From contig BLXT01008519.1 of assembly GCA_019648995.1 (NCBI GenBank), positions 47,287 through 79,720 on the forward strand: a DNA stretch of 32,434 bases, in the 5' to 3' direction. The stretch is from Plakobranchus ocellatus (lineage: Eukaryota; Mollusca; Gastropoda; Plakobranchidae). The position numbers and the translations under genes are program-made. Below are positions 1 to 11,988 of this stretch, one piece after another; the stretch's first letter is position 1; each line of letters starts with the position of its first letter. The notes under the pieces are model-generated. The model was not told the DNA's origin, did no database searches, and saw nothing but the letters and a program-made list of their open reading frames with translations.

Positions 1-3000
1 AAAAAAAAAAAAAAACCTAAGGACAAAAAACAAAAACAAGAAACAAAGAAAAACAAAAACTTGTCCTAATTGAGAAGTGTTCATGCATAACTTTATTGAA
101 TAATAATACCAATCATAACAATTAATTGATGTTAATGAATCATTCACATTATGCAGCTACACTTTTGTAAATATGTAAACATTTACATTATCTGGGAAGT
201 TTGTTACAAGAAGGATTATCCACCAAAACATGGGTCACCTCCAAACAAGTTTCTTTTCATTACCTGACCCCCCATAGGAAAAAAATTTGACTAAACCCGG
301 TTTCAACTGCTTTAAATGATTAAAAATGCACTTAAAAGAGAAAAAAAGTAGATCATTTTATCTCATTGAGCTTGTGAAGGAGTGAAATGGTGGTGTAATA
401 AGATAACCTCTCGCTTACAAACACATTTTAATCACTAAAGGAAATTTTGAAACACAAATTCTGATGTTATACAATATCTTAACATTCAAACTTTGTAAAG
501 TACAAAATTTCTCCTCAATTTTTTTAACATTTAGGAATGAGAAAATAGATAAAAAGTGAGTCCACTCTTTAAAATCAAACAGGCGTGTGCTTCCATCTCA
601 TATGAACACTGCTGATCCAACACATGTATGATCTAATTTAGAAATCTATTTCTTGCATACATCTCACTTATTTAAAAAATGATAATAATAAAAACTCATA
701 AAAAAAGCAGTATATCTGAGACAAAGAAATTAAATAAAACAAAACTACTGATATGTCTGCCCTTGTTTATAACAATCATCGCATCCTTATTTAGCCATCA
801 TGGCATGTAAGCTTGAGATTTACAGTGCCGTTTTCAAAGACAAACAACACCACTGTTTATTTGTGTGACTTTCAAATGATCTTAGGCATTTATGCCGGGC
901 ATCAGTGGCAGACCTGCTGATGAAAAGTCCTTTATGATTTTGGAGCTAGTTGCTGACCCTACACCACCACTGCCTCATTAACAGAAACTGTGCGCTATGA
1001 GGTCACCATAATCTATACAGCATAAGCATTGCAATAAATTCTCAAACAGCGCTAAAACAACCTGTCTGGGCTTAACATATAGATGAAATAATTTGAAAGT
1101 AAAACTCAAATAGTAGCAAATAAAATAATACAATACAAATGTGCTATTTTAAGGTAAATGTTTTCCGTTATTACCCTTTCTAATACTTGGGTATTTCATT
1201 TTGTAGTAACATTTTTGAAAATCATATAGAATAAAGAGGGTGAAAAACTTTTGTTATAAATGTCATACACCTTTGTAAGTAGGTATTATGATGTGACTTG
1301 ATAAAATAATATGAGTCAAACATCACAAACAGAAATTTCAAAAGTGAATAATTTGTTAAAGAAAATTTCTGGATTTGTAACACTATTGAAAAATGATAGT
1401 GATTATGAAAAAAAAAAGGCCTACATGCAAGCCTTTTTTTGTAACATTACTCTTTTCATTAACGCTGCACTCCTATGCAAAAAGGTCACCTGCTTTATTC
1501 ACACAACTCAAACTTTCCTATACCCTTAAGAATTAGGTGCAATTCATTAAGATCCTATCACTCATATGAGATACAAAGATGTAGCAAAAGGTTTTCATTT
1601 CTTATTTTTTTAACCATATTCCACAAAAAAATTTTTTTTTTTTTATCATCCAGGATTACTTGATCTGAAATTTACGCACATCTCAAAACAACCATTCCCT
1701 TGTGAGTAGACCCTTGAAATTTTTGTTTTCTGTCCAAAGTCATTTCTTATTGATTTATTTATTTATTAAATCATTACAACAGCTAAATACATGTTGTAAT
1801 TTTTAAAAAATGACAGCATATCTTTATTAAATCTCTGTCTCTTTCTGCTTATGTACGCACAGAGAGGTGCTTGCCATAATGACACTTTTTTTTAATAAAT
1901 GCTTGACAACGTGAGAGGCAAACAATATTTTTGAGGACTAAACAAATGGATATAGTGAGTCATCTTTTTCAGGGATATTGAACAATATAGACCGGTAACT
2001 TATACAAGATTATTTGTAGAAAGAAAGTAATAGCATAAAATCACTTGTGACATCCTAATTTCAAAATGGAATAAAAAGTTTTTGGGTTTTTTTCTAAATT
2101 TAATTTTCCATACATTTTCATACGTCATCCGTCTATAGTCATGAAATAGTCATGTATCACCATTTGCTCCACAAAGGTATCAAGAAAAATACACTGAAGT
2201 GGATAAAGCCACTGAAATATATTTTTTTTGCCGATCTCCAAAAAAATGATCAACTGTAGTGGAACTTTTCTTTTGATATCTTCGACATTTTCAAATATTT
2301 GCTTAATATTCTCTTGGGCAATTTCTGAAAGATCATTCATTTTGTATGGCTGGATTGTATATTCTCTGAATAAACAGTGTCCCCATTCCAATTACTTAAA
2401 ATTGTCTATGATTATGGATCAATGCTAGTAACTTAGCGGCATCATATGATGAATTCAGTCCTCAACAAACCCAATACACCTCAATTATGTTTGGCTACCT
2501 ATCATATATCCTGGTTTTTTTTTTCCTTTTGTCGTACAGAATATCAAAATTTATATTATTTCATTATTACTTCGTAGTTGTCCATTTTGCAAAAAGTAAA
2601 CTACCGTTGCTGACAATTTGAGGATTATTATTTTTTTTTTTTAAAGCACTCAAATTTTTGGAGCCGACCTTGCGATCTCAATGAGGTGAATGTTCAGAGA
2701 GAAGGCAAATAACAACAGTGTACCTTTTCTTGACATTTTCAATTGATAAAGAACACCATAAACTTCAGCATGCTATGCTCCCAAAATCAAAGCAAAATTA
2801 AAATGTTTCAACTAAATAGAGAAACAAAAACATAAGTCAGGGCATTAAAATGATTAGTATCCCAAATTCTACCATTTATCATCTACCTAGATTTCAATAT
2901 TACACCTGTAAAAAAAATAATAAAACCTGCCTTTACGTACAATCCAAGATGTGATAAGTCATGTCATGTGATAAATATTTTTAAAATTTTGCTTCTAAAA

Positions 3001-5925
3001 TATTTTAACTTTAAGCTGCCAACTTAGGTGTAGGCAAATAAAGAAACATGAACCATTGGAGTTAAAGAACATAATTAATCAACTCCTAAAATGTCTCTTT
3101 TGTGGCATTTTTTTCGCAGTCCATATTATTTATCAACCTAATAATTCAATAATTCTTACATCCCCAGAGCATAAATTACTTTACTCCATTGATACATTTT
3201 TTTTCCCCTTCAATTTCTTTACTTTTCTGTTTTGTTTTTTTTTTTATTTCAATGAAAGCTTAAAGGAAAAAAAAAAAAGGAAACGCATCTTGTGGAATAT
3301 GCTTTAGTAATGCTGGTGTTCACTGAGGCCAATTCTTGGCCTTTGTCAATAATGAAGCAGCTGAAAGCCTCAAATCATGCATTAAAAAAAAAGACAGGAA
3401 ATGATGAAATTGCTATCTCTAGTTTGAGAAGTCAAGATGCTTAAAAAACCTTGAGTTCAAAAGGGGTCTTGGCAGTTTGGGATTTTCCTCTACAAAACAA
3501 GATTACAACTCTTCCTTTCCCTTCAATGGCTTGCTGGACAGATTTGAAGAGAAACCAGAGCAAAAGTGCCAAACAAGAATTGAAATATCTCAAGTCTCCT
3601 TAAAAAGAAAGAGCAAATATTTTCTCAGGTAGCTACCCTCAAATTCAAATTCAATATTAAAACTAAGACTCATCTTTAAATTAAAAAAAATGGTAAAAGC
3701 TCAAAGATAGATTTTTTACATTAAGCCTTGAGTGCCCATTTATCGTAAGACCAAGTCTTCAATTAAAATTTTTAGAAAAATACATTTTGCCCAGTTTTTT
3801 CACTCTTTAAAATGCCTTTTCCAAAGAGTTTAAACACTCATATTTTGATGCAGAATTGATATACTTATGTGTGAATCCTTTCTGTATGCAAAGCTCACAG
3901 ATAGGGCAGTATACGAAGAATTTGTAGAAATGTGCTGTTTTTAAATCATTTGTTTTTCAAGCAGTTAAAATAAATGGTAAATTTTAATACACAGTTTTTA
4001 AAACTTAATCGATTACAATAAATGCCTACTGCTCTCTTAAAAGTCACAAATGTTAAAACGCATGTATAGGAAGAGCTTGACATGTGCTGTCACTGGGCTA
4101 ACATAATCATGGCACAACTCATGTTGGTGGTTTTCTTTCAAGATTCAAGGAACATCTGAGTTTTTTTTTTCTTCTCTTTAAAATATCCATTTCCACGGAA
4201 TTGATGCATGTTCGGGAAAATTGTATTTGGCGCATTTCTATAATATGAACACCATCTCCTAGCTCTTAGAATCAGAAATGTATGAATTCTAAAATCTAAT
4301 TTTGGCGCAAGTCGGGAGTCATGCCATTATGCTAGCCCCACAACAATGTGGAAATATTGGCATTCAAATATGTTCACAAAAAACACAAAACAATCAAAAT
4401 AAACGTTAAATGCATGTTCATGCAAGCTCTCACCTGCACCTCAAAGTTTCTACACAATTTCACACAAGGAAAATAATTAAGTAGGGATATTTCTTAGGGC
4501 ATAAGACCCAACAGGCCAAGGAATACCATGTGTTTATCAGTGAGAGCCAATGTGCGACAATATTTTACCACACCATAAAATTATACACTCTGCAGCAGCA
4601 ATAGATATAAAGAAAATATTCCATGTATATTATTTATTAACCACCTTTTGGTGACTAGAATCTAAATAATTTAAACTTTATCAACTCCACTCAAACATTT
4701 TGGCGCAGCATATCAGGAATTCCCTAACCTATATCTTTCATTTCTTTCTCCTTTTTTTTTTCTGCGAAACATTTTGTTTGGTATACTACACTACACAAAT
4801 AGAGTTAAATAACAAACCAAATGTATTAACAGATCTTACTGAGAAGAAGAAAAAAAAATTCTTTTCGGTGAATTTTTAAAGAGGCTGTTAAAGCACTAAA
4901 CAGGGATGCTGGAATTTAAGCACAAATAAAAATGTAAACAAAAACAAAACCAGGGACAGCTGGTTGCCACATTTAAGTTTGAGGCAGATGTCTATGGCTT
5001 CAGTAGATACCCATAATGTGCTGAAACTATCTCTCTCTCTCTTCTTCTTCTTTTTTTTTTTTAAGGCAATTGTCTATGAAGACTCAATACTTTGATTTAC
5101 CATTAACATTTATAACAAGCAGTACAATTTCATCAAAATAGAGTAATCATACATGAAACACATTACACCCAGGAATATTTTGTCGCTGAAATACACTTTT
5201 CTCTAAAAAAAAAAAAAAGTGGTTGAGGCTCAGTTTTCAAACAAAAATATAAAGTTTCACAAAACATTAAATAGATCAAGCATGAATTCATGTCTTGAGA
5301 AGCAAATAATGCTTTAAAGAAAAAGGATTACAATTTTCTTTTTCTTTAGAATGCTTTTAATAAAAATTCAACAGCTTACATATCAGTATTGAGCTTTCAC
5401 CCTTACAAAGCTCTGCAAATACTTTTTTACGATATGTAAGTCATTTTATATGTTCAAAATGCAACTCACGCCTCATTTGAACTGGCCTTAAAACATGATT
5501 AATTTACTTGACAAACAAATACACTTTCTATAGAGATTAACACCTTTTTTTTTTAAGCTGTTGCAATTAATGCATAATGCTAGTCTGTCTTATTTTAAAT
5601 ACAAATTTAGTACATTAAAAACAACAATAAAAGCTCAAATGGTAAAAATCAATCAGTTTTCTTCCAAAGTTAGTTTGATAATTTTTTTAAAACTTCACAT
5701 AAGATAAGAGACACTTCAGAATTAGAGCATTCACATAAAAATTTCAACTTTTCTCTCATTCACCTTTAAAATAACAATCAACAAATATATATATAGAAAT
5801 CCAACATGCTATTCACAACTCAAGTTTCATGAAAAAGATAAAAGTTAGAAATCTAAACATCAGTAAGTCACTCAGTCTGTCCATAAGTTACTGTAAAACT
5901 TTCATTTGGTTGACTGTACGGATAT
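1..5925. other. probable scribble 3' UTR and downstream DNA; no gene recognised
   Basis: AT-rich sequence without a convincing exon on either strand. AATAAA signals on the minus strand (TTTATT here) include 4633-4638, about 1.3 kb past the stop, and 92-97, near the window edge; neither can be confirmed as the poly(A) site. A more GC-rich island at about 870-1010 is discussed separately. A (CT)n/(CTT)n tract lies at about 5030-5052, and many A or T runs of 8-13 bases occur. Confidence 0.45.
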
Positions 5926-6012
5926 TTAGTGTCCATTCTGACTGAATACAGCATCATGGTGGGGATGCCACTCCTTAAGAGTTAATTTTATTAGAATTGG
6001 TGCCATGTCTTG
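5926..6012 (-). CDS. scrib: probable terminal coding exon of scribble, with stop
   Basis: After atctcacccag the sequence reads, at phase 0, QDMAPILIKLTLKEWHPHHD then AVFSQNGH and a TAA stop (5926-5928). Both alternative upstream exons leave at phase 0, so either could splice here. The other two frames stop within 15 codons. The acceptor has only a moderate pyrimidine tract, and I recognise no family signature. The C-terminal NGH is not a PDZ-binding motif. The true last exon could instead be another one, so this is the least certain part of the main chain. Confidence 0.45.
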   Translation of the reverse strand, partial: QDMAPILIKLTLKEWHPHHDAVFSQNGH

Positions 6013-6567
6013 CTGGGTGAGATTATTTGATTATACTATTCAATCTGAAAAGTAGAGGAAAAAATTGCAATATAATCTTAGATAACACTGTATTGCTTTG
6101 ATCATTTGCCCCGTAAAAAACGTTTTAAAAAGCTGTTACAGAAATCAAAGGAAAGATTCAAGTATTTATCATCAAGTGATCACATATAAAATAGATCTGA
6201 TTTGCAAAAAAGGTTTGATGTTTTCACTTTTGCCTCTGTCAAACTATAGAACTTGATGCCCACTGTGAACTATGACATAGAACACATGTTGAGACAGCAA
6301 TAACGCTGCACATCGTGCAAAGTCAAAAAAAAAGGCAATAACTTTCTTCAGTGAACTTTACTTTGGAAAAACTTTACAATCTCCCTTTTACTTAAATCAA
6401 TGAGGACCACAATCTTGATGAATATGTCTCTGATCTTTGATTCATTCATCCTCATAGCAAGATATAGTATGCGGCAGAAAAATAATACACATATTTTTAA
6501 AAATCTCTTACATGAAATCAAATAAAACCATTCTAGTTTCTAAGACACACGTAAGTTATAGGCTCAC
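6013..6567 (-). other. intron between exon B and the terminal exon
   Basis: It begins with a consensus gtgagcc donor and ends at the atctcacccag acceptor. Apart from these, nothing recognisable is present. Confidence 0.45.
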
Positions 6568-6632
6568 CACATGTATTAATGGCTTGACTCTTTTAGGCCC
6601 TTGCCAATGAGCTGGTTTCTGCTTACTTCCAT
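6568..6632 (-). CDS. scrib: alternative scribble 3' exon B (65 nt)
   Basis: Sixty-five bases lie between cttcttacattcacag and CATGTG|gtgagcc. Entered at phase 1 they read N-GSKQKPAHWQGPKRVKPL then IHV, leaving at phase 0. The peptide is basic and carries a Trp, unlike the acidic, His/Asn-rich exon A. Entered from exon A (phase 0) the same bases reach a stop after 18 codons. The splice sites look real on both sides. I do not recognise the peptide in vertebrate Scribble, so its coding status depends on splice signals and phase. Confidence 0.6.
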
Positions 6633-7114
6633 CTGTGAATGTAAGAAGAGATATACTGAAAAAAATGTTATCAGTAGCTACCTTTAAAGGCTGGCATTGA
6701 TAGGTTAGGTTGACAGCCAAGGCAACCCAAGTTCCATCATTCAATGAGGTTATTTTGGTCATTCTTGAATTTTTTTTTAAATGTAGACACAACTTTTCTA
6801 AATTCAATCCACATATCAAAGCTATGATCATTTGTCAAACATACTGTCTTAATTTTTGCAAGTTAATAGGGCAAATTATTTTCAACAGAATAATTGATTA
6901 TTCATTGAGGGACAGCGAAAGTGGATTGCCAATTGGAACCTTTCAGCACTACGAATTTGGTTCTTTAACCCATGTAATTTGAGGCTTTCACTTTCATGAA
7001 TCAGGATCGCAGTCAGTTAGACACTTTCTATGAGAGCATTAAATATTTACAGCGATTTCTCTTCCAATACCGAAGACATAAACTCCTGCATACCTAAATC
7101 TTGAAATAACTCAC
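6633..7114 (-). other. intron between alternative exons A and B
   Basis: 482 bases of AT-rich sequence. The only structure seen is the strong acceptor preceding exon B and the strong donor following exon A. Confidence 0.5.
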
Positions 7115-7158
7115 CCGTGAGTCTCCATTATGGTTTGGATGGTTTGCCTCAGTTCCAT
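7115..7158 (-). CDS. scrib: alternative scribble 3' exon A (44 nt)
   Basis: Forty-four bases lie between ctgttcttgtttcag, an excellent acceptor, and CACGG|gtgagtt, an excellent donor. Entering at phase 1 from the 8.6 kb exon, the exon encodes N-GTEANHPNHNGDSR and leaves at phase 0. The peptide is polar and probably disordered. The exon has the same entry and exit phases as the 65-nt exon at 6.6 kb, and both begin ATGGA. Using both in series would shift the 65-nt exon into a frame that reads MEVSRNQLIGKGLKESSH and stops. They are therefore best read as alternatives. Confidence 0.65.
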
Positions 7159-7987
7159 CTGAAACAAGAACAGTTTAAAAATGCAGGAGATAAAAAAAAA
7201 CGGAAAACCAGTGAAGGTGGGTTCATTGATTATATAATGGTTTTGTATATTGCAACAAAAATCGTCATCAAAATTTACTACAAATCCATTGTATTTCAGT
7301 CTTTGAGTTGTGGGCACATTCATTTCTCTGATGATCTAAGGCTTTTGGCCCCTGTAGAACTAGGTGAGGTCTGATCAGGTGTGTTTTAAACCTGACCATT
7401 GATTGAGAAGCTCAGTCATACAACAAAAAAATGTGTATCACATTTTGCTCTTTGTTTTTAATCTTTAAAGAAAAAAGGCACTTGATCATCCAGGTTTTTA
7501 CTGAAGAAACATATCTTGCAGGGGCCCTACGTAGATCTTTATACAATGTTATATTATTTGAGTAGGATTTGCCAGAGTGACAGGCTCTGTGTGTCTTTGG
7601 AAATTTGTCTTGATGAGACAAGCCCAACACCTTGTAGCACTGATCATATCATCAAACAATTCCAGTATTGTCCTATATTTACTAAGTTAAGACAAGATTA
7701 ACACAAAATGTTTTAAAGGTAATAATATTCCATAGTGGCACTTCATTCCAGAATATGTCCTCTGTTGAAACCAGGATTAACAAGATAATGTTGAGTAAAA
7801 TATTTTTTGTTTAAAAACAAATTTGAGCTTTATCTTTTTATTTCAAAAATTAAAACCCCTATATTTTCGCAAAGATCTACAATATTTCTAAACCATTTTC
7901 TCTATTTCAGGTGTAGTTTCTGGTTGTATCATTGATTTAAAATGTTTAACTAACAACTTCCAATTCACTGAGATTGGTCTGAGACAT

Positions 7988-8507
7988 ATTGATGTATGTT
8001 TAAATACTGTATATGTGTTAAACCATACTAACTGGTTATCGGAGAGGGTATGCAATATATTGATGCATGTATAAAATACTCTATGTGTATTAAACCATAC
8101 TAACTGGTTATCTGAGAGGGTATGAAATATATTGATGTATGTATAAAATGCTCTATGCGTATTGAACCATACTAAGTGGTTATCTGAGAGGGTATGAAAT
8201 ATATTGCTGCATGTATAAAATACTCTATGTGTATTAAACCATATTAACTGATTATCTGAGAGGGTATGAAATATATTGATGTATATATAAAATACTCTAT
8301 GTGTATGAAACCATACTAACTGGTTATCTGAGATGGTATGAAATATATTGATGTATGTATAATATACTCTATGTGTATTAAACCATACTAACTGGTTATC
8401 TGAGATGGTATGAATAATATTGCTATATGTATAATATACTCTATGTGTATTAAACCATACTAACTGGTCATCTGAGACAGTATGAAATATATTGCTATTT
8501 GTATAAA

Positions 8508-8512
<5 letters not shown>
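7988..8512. repeat. 72-bp tandem repeat, about seven and a quarter copies
   Basis: Units start with attg at 7988, 8059, 8131, 8203, 8275, 8347, 8419 and 8491, giving periods of 71 then 72 throughout. The unit contains ataaaatactctatgtgtat and, after it, taaaccatactaactggtta. The last unit is interrupted by the (TA)n tract and then runs into exon sequence that resembles the second half of the unit. Confidence 0.93.

Positions 8513-8560
<48 letters not shown>
8513..8560. repeat. (TA)n microsatellite inside the last minisatellite unit
   Basis: About 24 TA dinucleotides sit where the other units carry ctctatgtgtat, so the tract looks like an expansion within the eighth unit. It ends 15 bases from the splice donor of the 8.6 kb exon. 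Confidence 0.95.
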
Positions 8561-8564
<4 letters not shown>

Positions 8565-8575
8565 TAAAGCCATAC

Positions 8576-8655
8576 TAGCTGGGTCTCTGGAAAGTTCCTG
8601 AGCTTTTGCAATTACTGCCTGGGCTTGCACAGCATCCACCTCCAGACTTTTCATC
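8576..8655 (-). CDS. scrib: scribble conserved tail exon, MKSLEVDAVQAQAV
   Basis: An 80-nt exon after gcttctacag encodes (R)MKSLEVDAVQAQAVIAKA then QELSRDPA plus one base. MKSLEVDAVQAQAVIAKAQE matches human Scribble MKSLEQDALRAQMVLSRSQE, a conserved helix near the C terminus. The donor, GCTA|gtatgg, is unusual in having A at -1. The bases around it resemble the unit of the 72-bp minisatellite that lies immediately downstream in the intron. Reading through the donor would run in frame across the (TA)n tract to a stop at 8460-8462. Confidence 0.93.
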
Positions 8656-10189
8656 CTGTAGAAGCAAAGTGGTGCAAGAATTACAGAAGGGTGAGAGAAA
8701 GAAAGGTATACAAATAGTTCATGGATTGATTATTTCTACTCCAGTCCAACTACTTCATTATTCTTTTTATGGAGAACCTGAATTCCATGCCCTCTCAAAT
8801 TGTTTTAAAATTTGAACAGACAGATGCAAACATGATATTTTATTTATGTTCAATTTTCTTTTCTCAAAAGGATTCAGAGGTATTGCCTCACTTTGCTGGA
8901 GTATCTGAGCAAAAGAAATGGCGTGAGAGAGGAAAGCACACATGCAACACCACCCTCCTGTCTTGAAAGCGTTTTGATTTCCACTGCTATGCAGTTATTT
9001 AAAGTTCAGTCCTACCTTCCTCTGTAATTGTTGCAAGGAAGTAACTTTCATAGTACTCTCGCATCCTCTTAAATTCTATGGAATGTATGTATGTTGGAAT
9101 GCTGACAAAATCAAGGCCTTACTTTTTTGGGTGAAAGATTCAAAACAGAGACTGATTTCCAAAATGTGATACATCACACAGGTTTAAATTTCGCCTTTAA
9201 GAATTGCAACATGCATAAACTTTTGGAGAAAGCCAACTGGCAAATGAATACAGGCCACAATCTGTTTTCAGCTTTCAATTAGAAAATAAGGCTCTACAGA
9301 TTCCTCTTACTTAGGAACATGATTGTCATCAATCTTAAAAAAGCACAAAACAATAATTTAAAGTGTATGCTCATCACGGCTGTATAAGAGATAGATCTCT
9401 ACATCTAACCAGAATAGCGGGGAACAACCAAAGACAAGCGCATGAATAAAATAGATGTTACGCAAAATTACATAATAAATATTCAGTGGAGGCTGTGGAT
9501 ATATATCATTCTTTTCTCTGTTCTTAAAAACTTAAGTGCAAGAAAACATCATGCAAACATTTAGAAAAAGAAGCTGAACAGATTGGTTATAAATGTGAAT
9601 GCATTATATGGATGAAAACCAATGAATTTATATGATTGATAATGATTTTTCACAAACACAACCATTCTTTGGGAACAATTATTTTAAACACCAAATTAAA
9701 GTTTTGGTAGAAACTCACGTTTGCCATATCTAGCATAATTGAAATGGATTTTGGGGGATATTTTAGTGATTATGATGCAACAAAGACGACCTGAACTTTG
9801 CTTGTTCAGTTTTTTAACAACAATTTAAATGACTTAATTTTAGACATTGTGGTTGAGAATATCAGAGATTATTATCGCAATCCTTTTCACAGGTAAAAAC
9901 TCATCAGATATATGTGCTGCCATTGTGCCAATTATCAGTTAAAAAAAAAAAAAAATTTTAAAACATATCAAAACACATACAATTTCAAAAAAGAAAAAAA
10001 ATGAGAGAAAAGAAAGAAAAAAAATATTGAGACGGCAAATGTCTCTAAATACACATAGCGTTTAAGGAATAAAATAGCAAATTTGCACCCCAAGATGTTA
10101 TATAAAATTGTAGAATATTCAGTGGATGTATGCTAATTGCAAAAAGGAATTTTTACAGGTTATGATGAGAAAAACCCCATGCTTAGGCT

Positions 10190-10254
<65 letters not shown>

Positions 10255-11940
10255 CAGCATACATAAAGTCCCTCCACAGCAATATAATCTCTGTGAGAGA
10301 CAGAGAGAGCAAGAGATCCATTCATATTAGACTGCTCAATCTGACATTCTGAGCTATATTTTAGTTGGGCTCCCCAGCATAGGCCTGGCTGCCACTAACC
10401 ACTACCTCACCCATAGCCTAAGAAAAAGAAACTACAGATAACTGGATACATGCACGAGCACATGAGAAAACATTTACGTCAACTCAAACAACCATGCTTA
10501 AATGACTGTCACTTGCACCGACTTTCTGAAAAATTTAAGGGGATTGAGCTTTTACATTGATGCTCTGGAGAAATTTGACAATTTTAAAACATTATTATTT
10601 TTTGTTGATTTCCTTGTAAACGTATGGTTACTTTCACATCACCATTTAAGTATATGTCTTATCTGTGAAATATTTACAAGAATAAATATTCGATTGTGGA
10701 CTGCACCTCTACATTGAAATATAACTCTTTTTTAGTCTTGCAATAGGGGTAGATAAACACTTCTCAAAATAAATTATTACAATTTAATTATGAAAAAAAC
10801 AAACAACAAAAAAAAAAACGAGTGGGCCCTGAGCTCTAGTAGCACACCACTGAAAGAAAATTAAATTTTTCTAACCCTACAGTCTTGTGCCCTATGCAGA
10901 AAAAAATATATTTGCAGACGTAATTAACACCTGGAATAAAAACACAAAGAAGAAAAAAATGAAGGATTTTGGATGAGGAAAACAAGCCTACCGTTTTAAT
11001 ATCAACGGGGGATGCAGTTCTGGTTTTTTTTTTTTTTTTTTTCACTAACAAAATCATTGATCGCCTCCAACATTAGCATTTGCTGGTTATTACATTAACC
11101 TGTTCTTCTAATGCCAAATAAAGGGCAGTATTGCCCATGGACTTGACACTACCAATATATCGTACTTTTTAGTGCTACTGCAGTGTTGCTGTACAATTAA
11201 CATGAGTTTTAAAGTAATATCTTCTCTGAACTTTTTTTAATATTACAAACTGATATTAACCCTTAAAGTATAACTATCCAATAGAACTATGCACATTTTT
11301 CATACAACCAAAACGGGGACAAAAATGAGGGACAGTGGCCAATTTAGTTGGCCATTATGACGGGCTGAAGTAAAGTAAATAACATGGTGCTGTAATTTTA
11401 ACATTGTATGTAAAACTGTGAAAGTGTATTTTAGGTGTTCTTTTTGTCTAAGTAAGTCTTGAGTACGTTTTCTTTTAAAACAGAGCAGCACCAAAGACAC
11501 AAAAGTGATGAACCATATTAATTACACAAAACCATAAAAACTCCACCCTTGCAACTGCTTGTTTGCCTGCCATCCACAATCTAAAAGATCAAACCTGGTC
11601 CACAATCTAAGATATTGGTTGTGCAGTGCTAGGCTACACATTTTTTTCTATAGTGTCTGACTTTAGTCACAGAAATGGAGAAGAGATATGCATGCATATA
11701 ACATGGAAAAAAGCTTATAAACAATTTTTTTAAAAGTATGTATATCTAGGAATGTATCCAGGAGTCGATGACTAGAATCAATAAACAGAATGTAATGCTG
11801 ATTAACCATACTGGGTAACAGATTGATATAGCATAATGACAGACCCTAATAATTAAATAACTGCAATATATGGTGGGGGGGATGGCGCAGCAAGCAGATA
11901 GAAAAGCTTGTATTGTTATATACACAAATCATTGTTTGAC
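8656..11940 (-). other. intron between the 8.6 and 12.0 kb exons
   Basis: 3.3 kb of AT-rich sequence. It contains the (GA)28 microsatellite and, next to it, a small GC-rich open segment preceded by a strong acceptor (10358-10420). Poly(A/T) runs are frequent. No exon with matching phase was found. Confidence 0.75.
10195..10250. repeat. (GA)28 microsatellite
   Basis: 56 bases of uninterrupted GA, followed after about 40 bases by imperfect GA-rich sequence. On the transcribed strand it is a (CU)n tract. Confidence 0.97.
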
Positions 11941-11988
11941 CTGGCCCTGCGCCACGACGCTCGACGCTCTGCTTCCTTCTCTCTCAAA
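11941..11988 (-). CDS. scrib: scribble conserved tail exon, LREKEAERRASWRRA
   Basis: This 48-nt exon begins after tgcatgaagtcag and ends GCCAG|gtcaaa. The first base completes Asn, then it reads LREKEAERRASWRRA, and the last two bases join G from the 8.6 kb exon to give Arg. The joined peptide LREKEAERRASWRRARMKSL corresponds to human Scribble LRALEAEKRALWRAARMKSL, so the junction is confirmed by homology on both sides. The segment is strongly charged and helical. The donor has C at +4 and is weaker than its neighbours. An alternative acceptor four bases upstream (gaag) would break phase with the 13.8 kb exon. Confidence 0.91.

Larger units (their letters stand above)
7159..8575 (-). other. 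intron holding the 72-bp minisatellite
   Basis: Between the 8.6 kb exon and alternative exon A. Its donor-proximal half is a tandem array with an embedded (TA)n tract, listed separately; the other half shows no recognisable feature. Confidence 0.7.

Noticed and set aside
1408..1440. GC-poor hairpin with a T run, resembling a rho-independent terminator
   Set aside because: An A-run/T-run inverted repeat in an AT-rich animal genome; bacterial termination does not apply here.
10119..10325. 68-codon frame with a Ser-Leu repeat
   Set aside because: It is the translation of the (GA)28 microsatellite.
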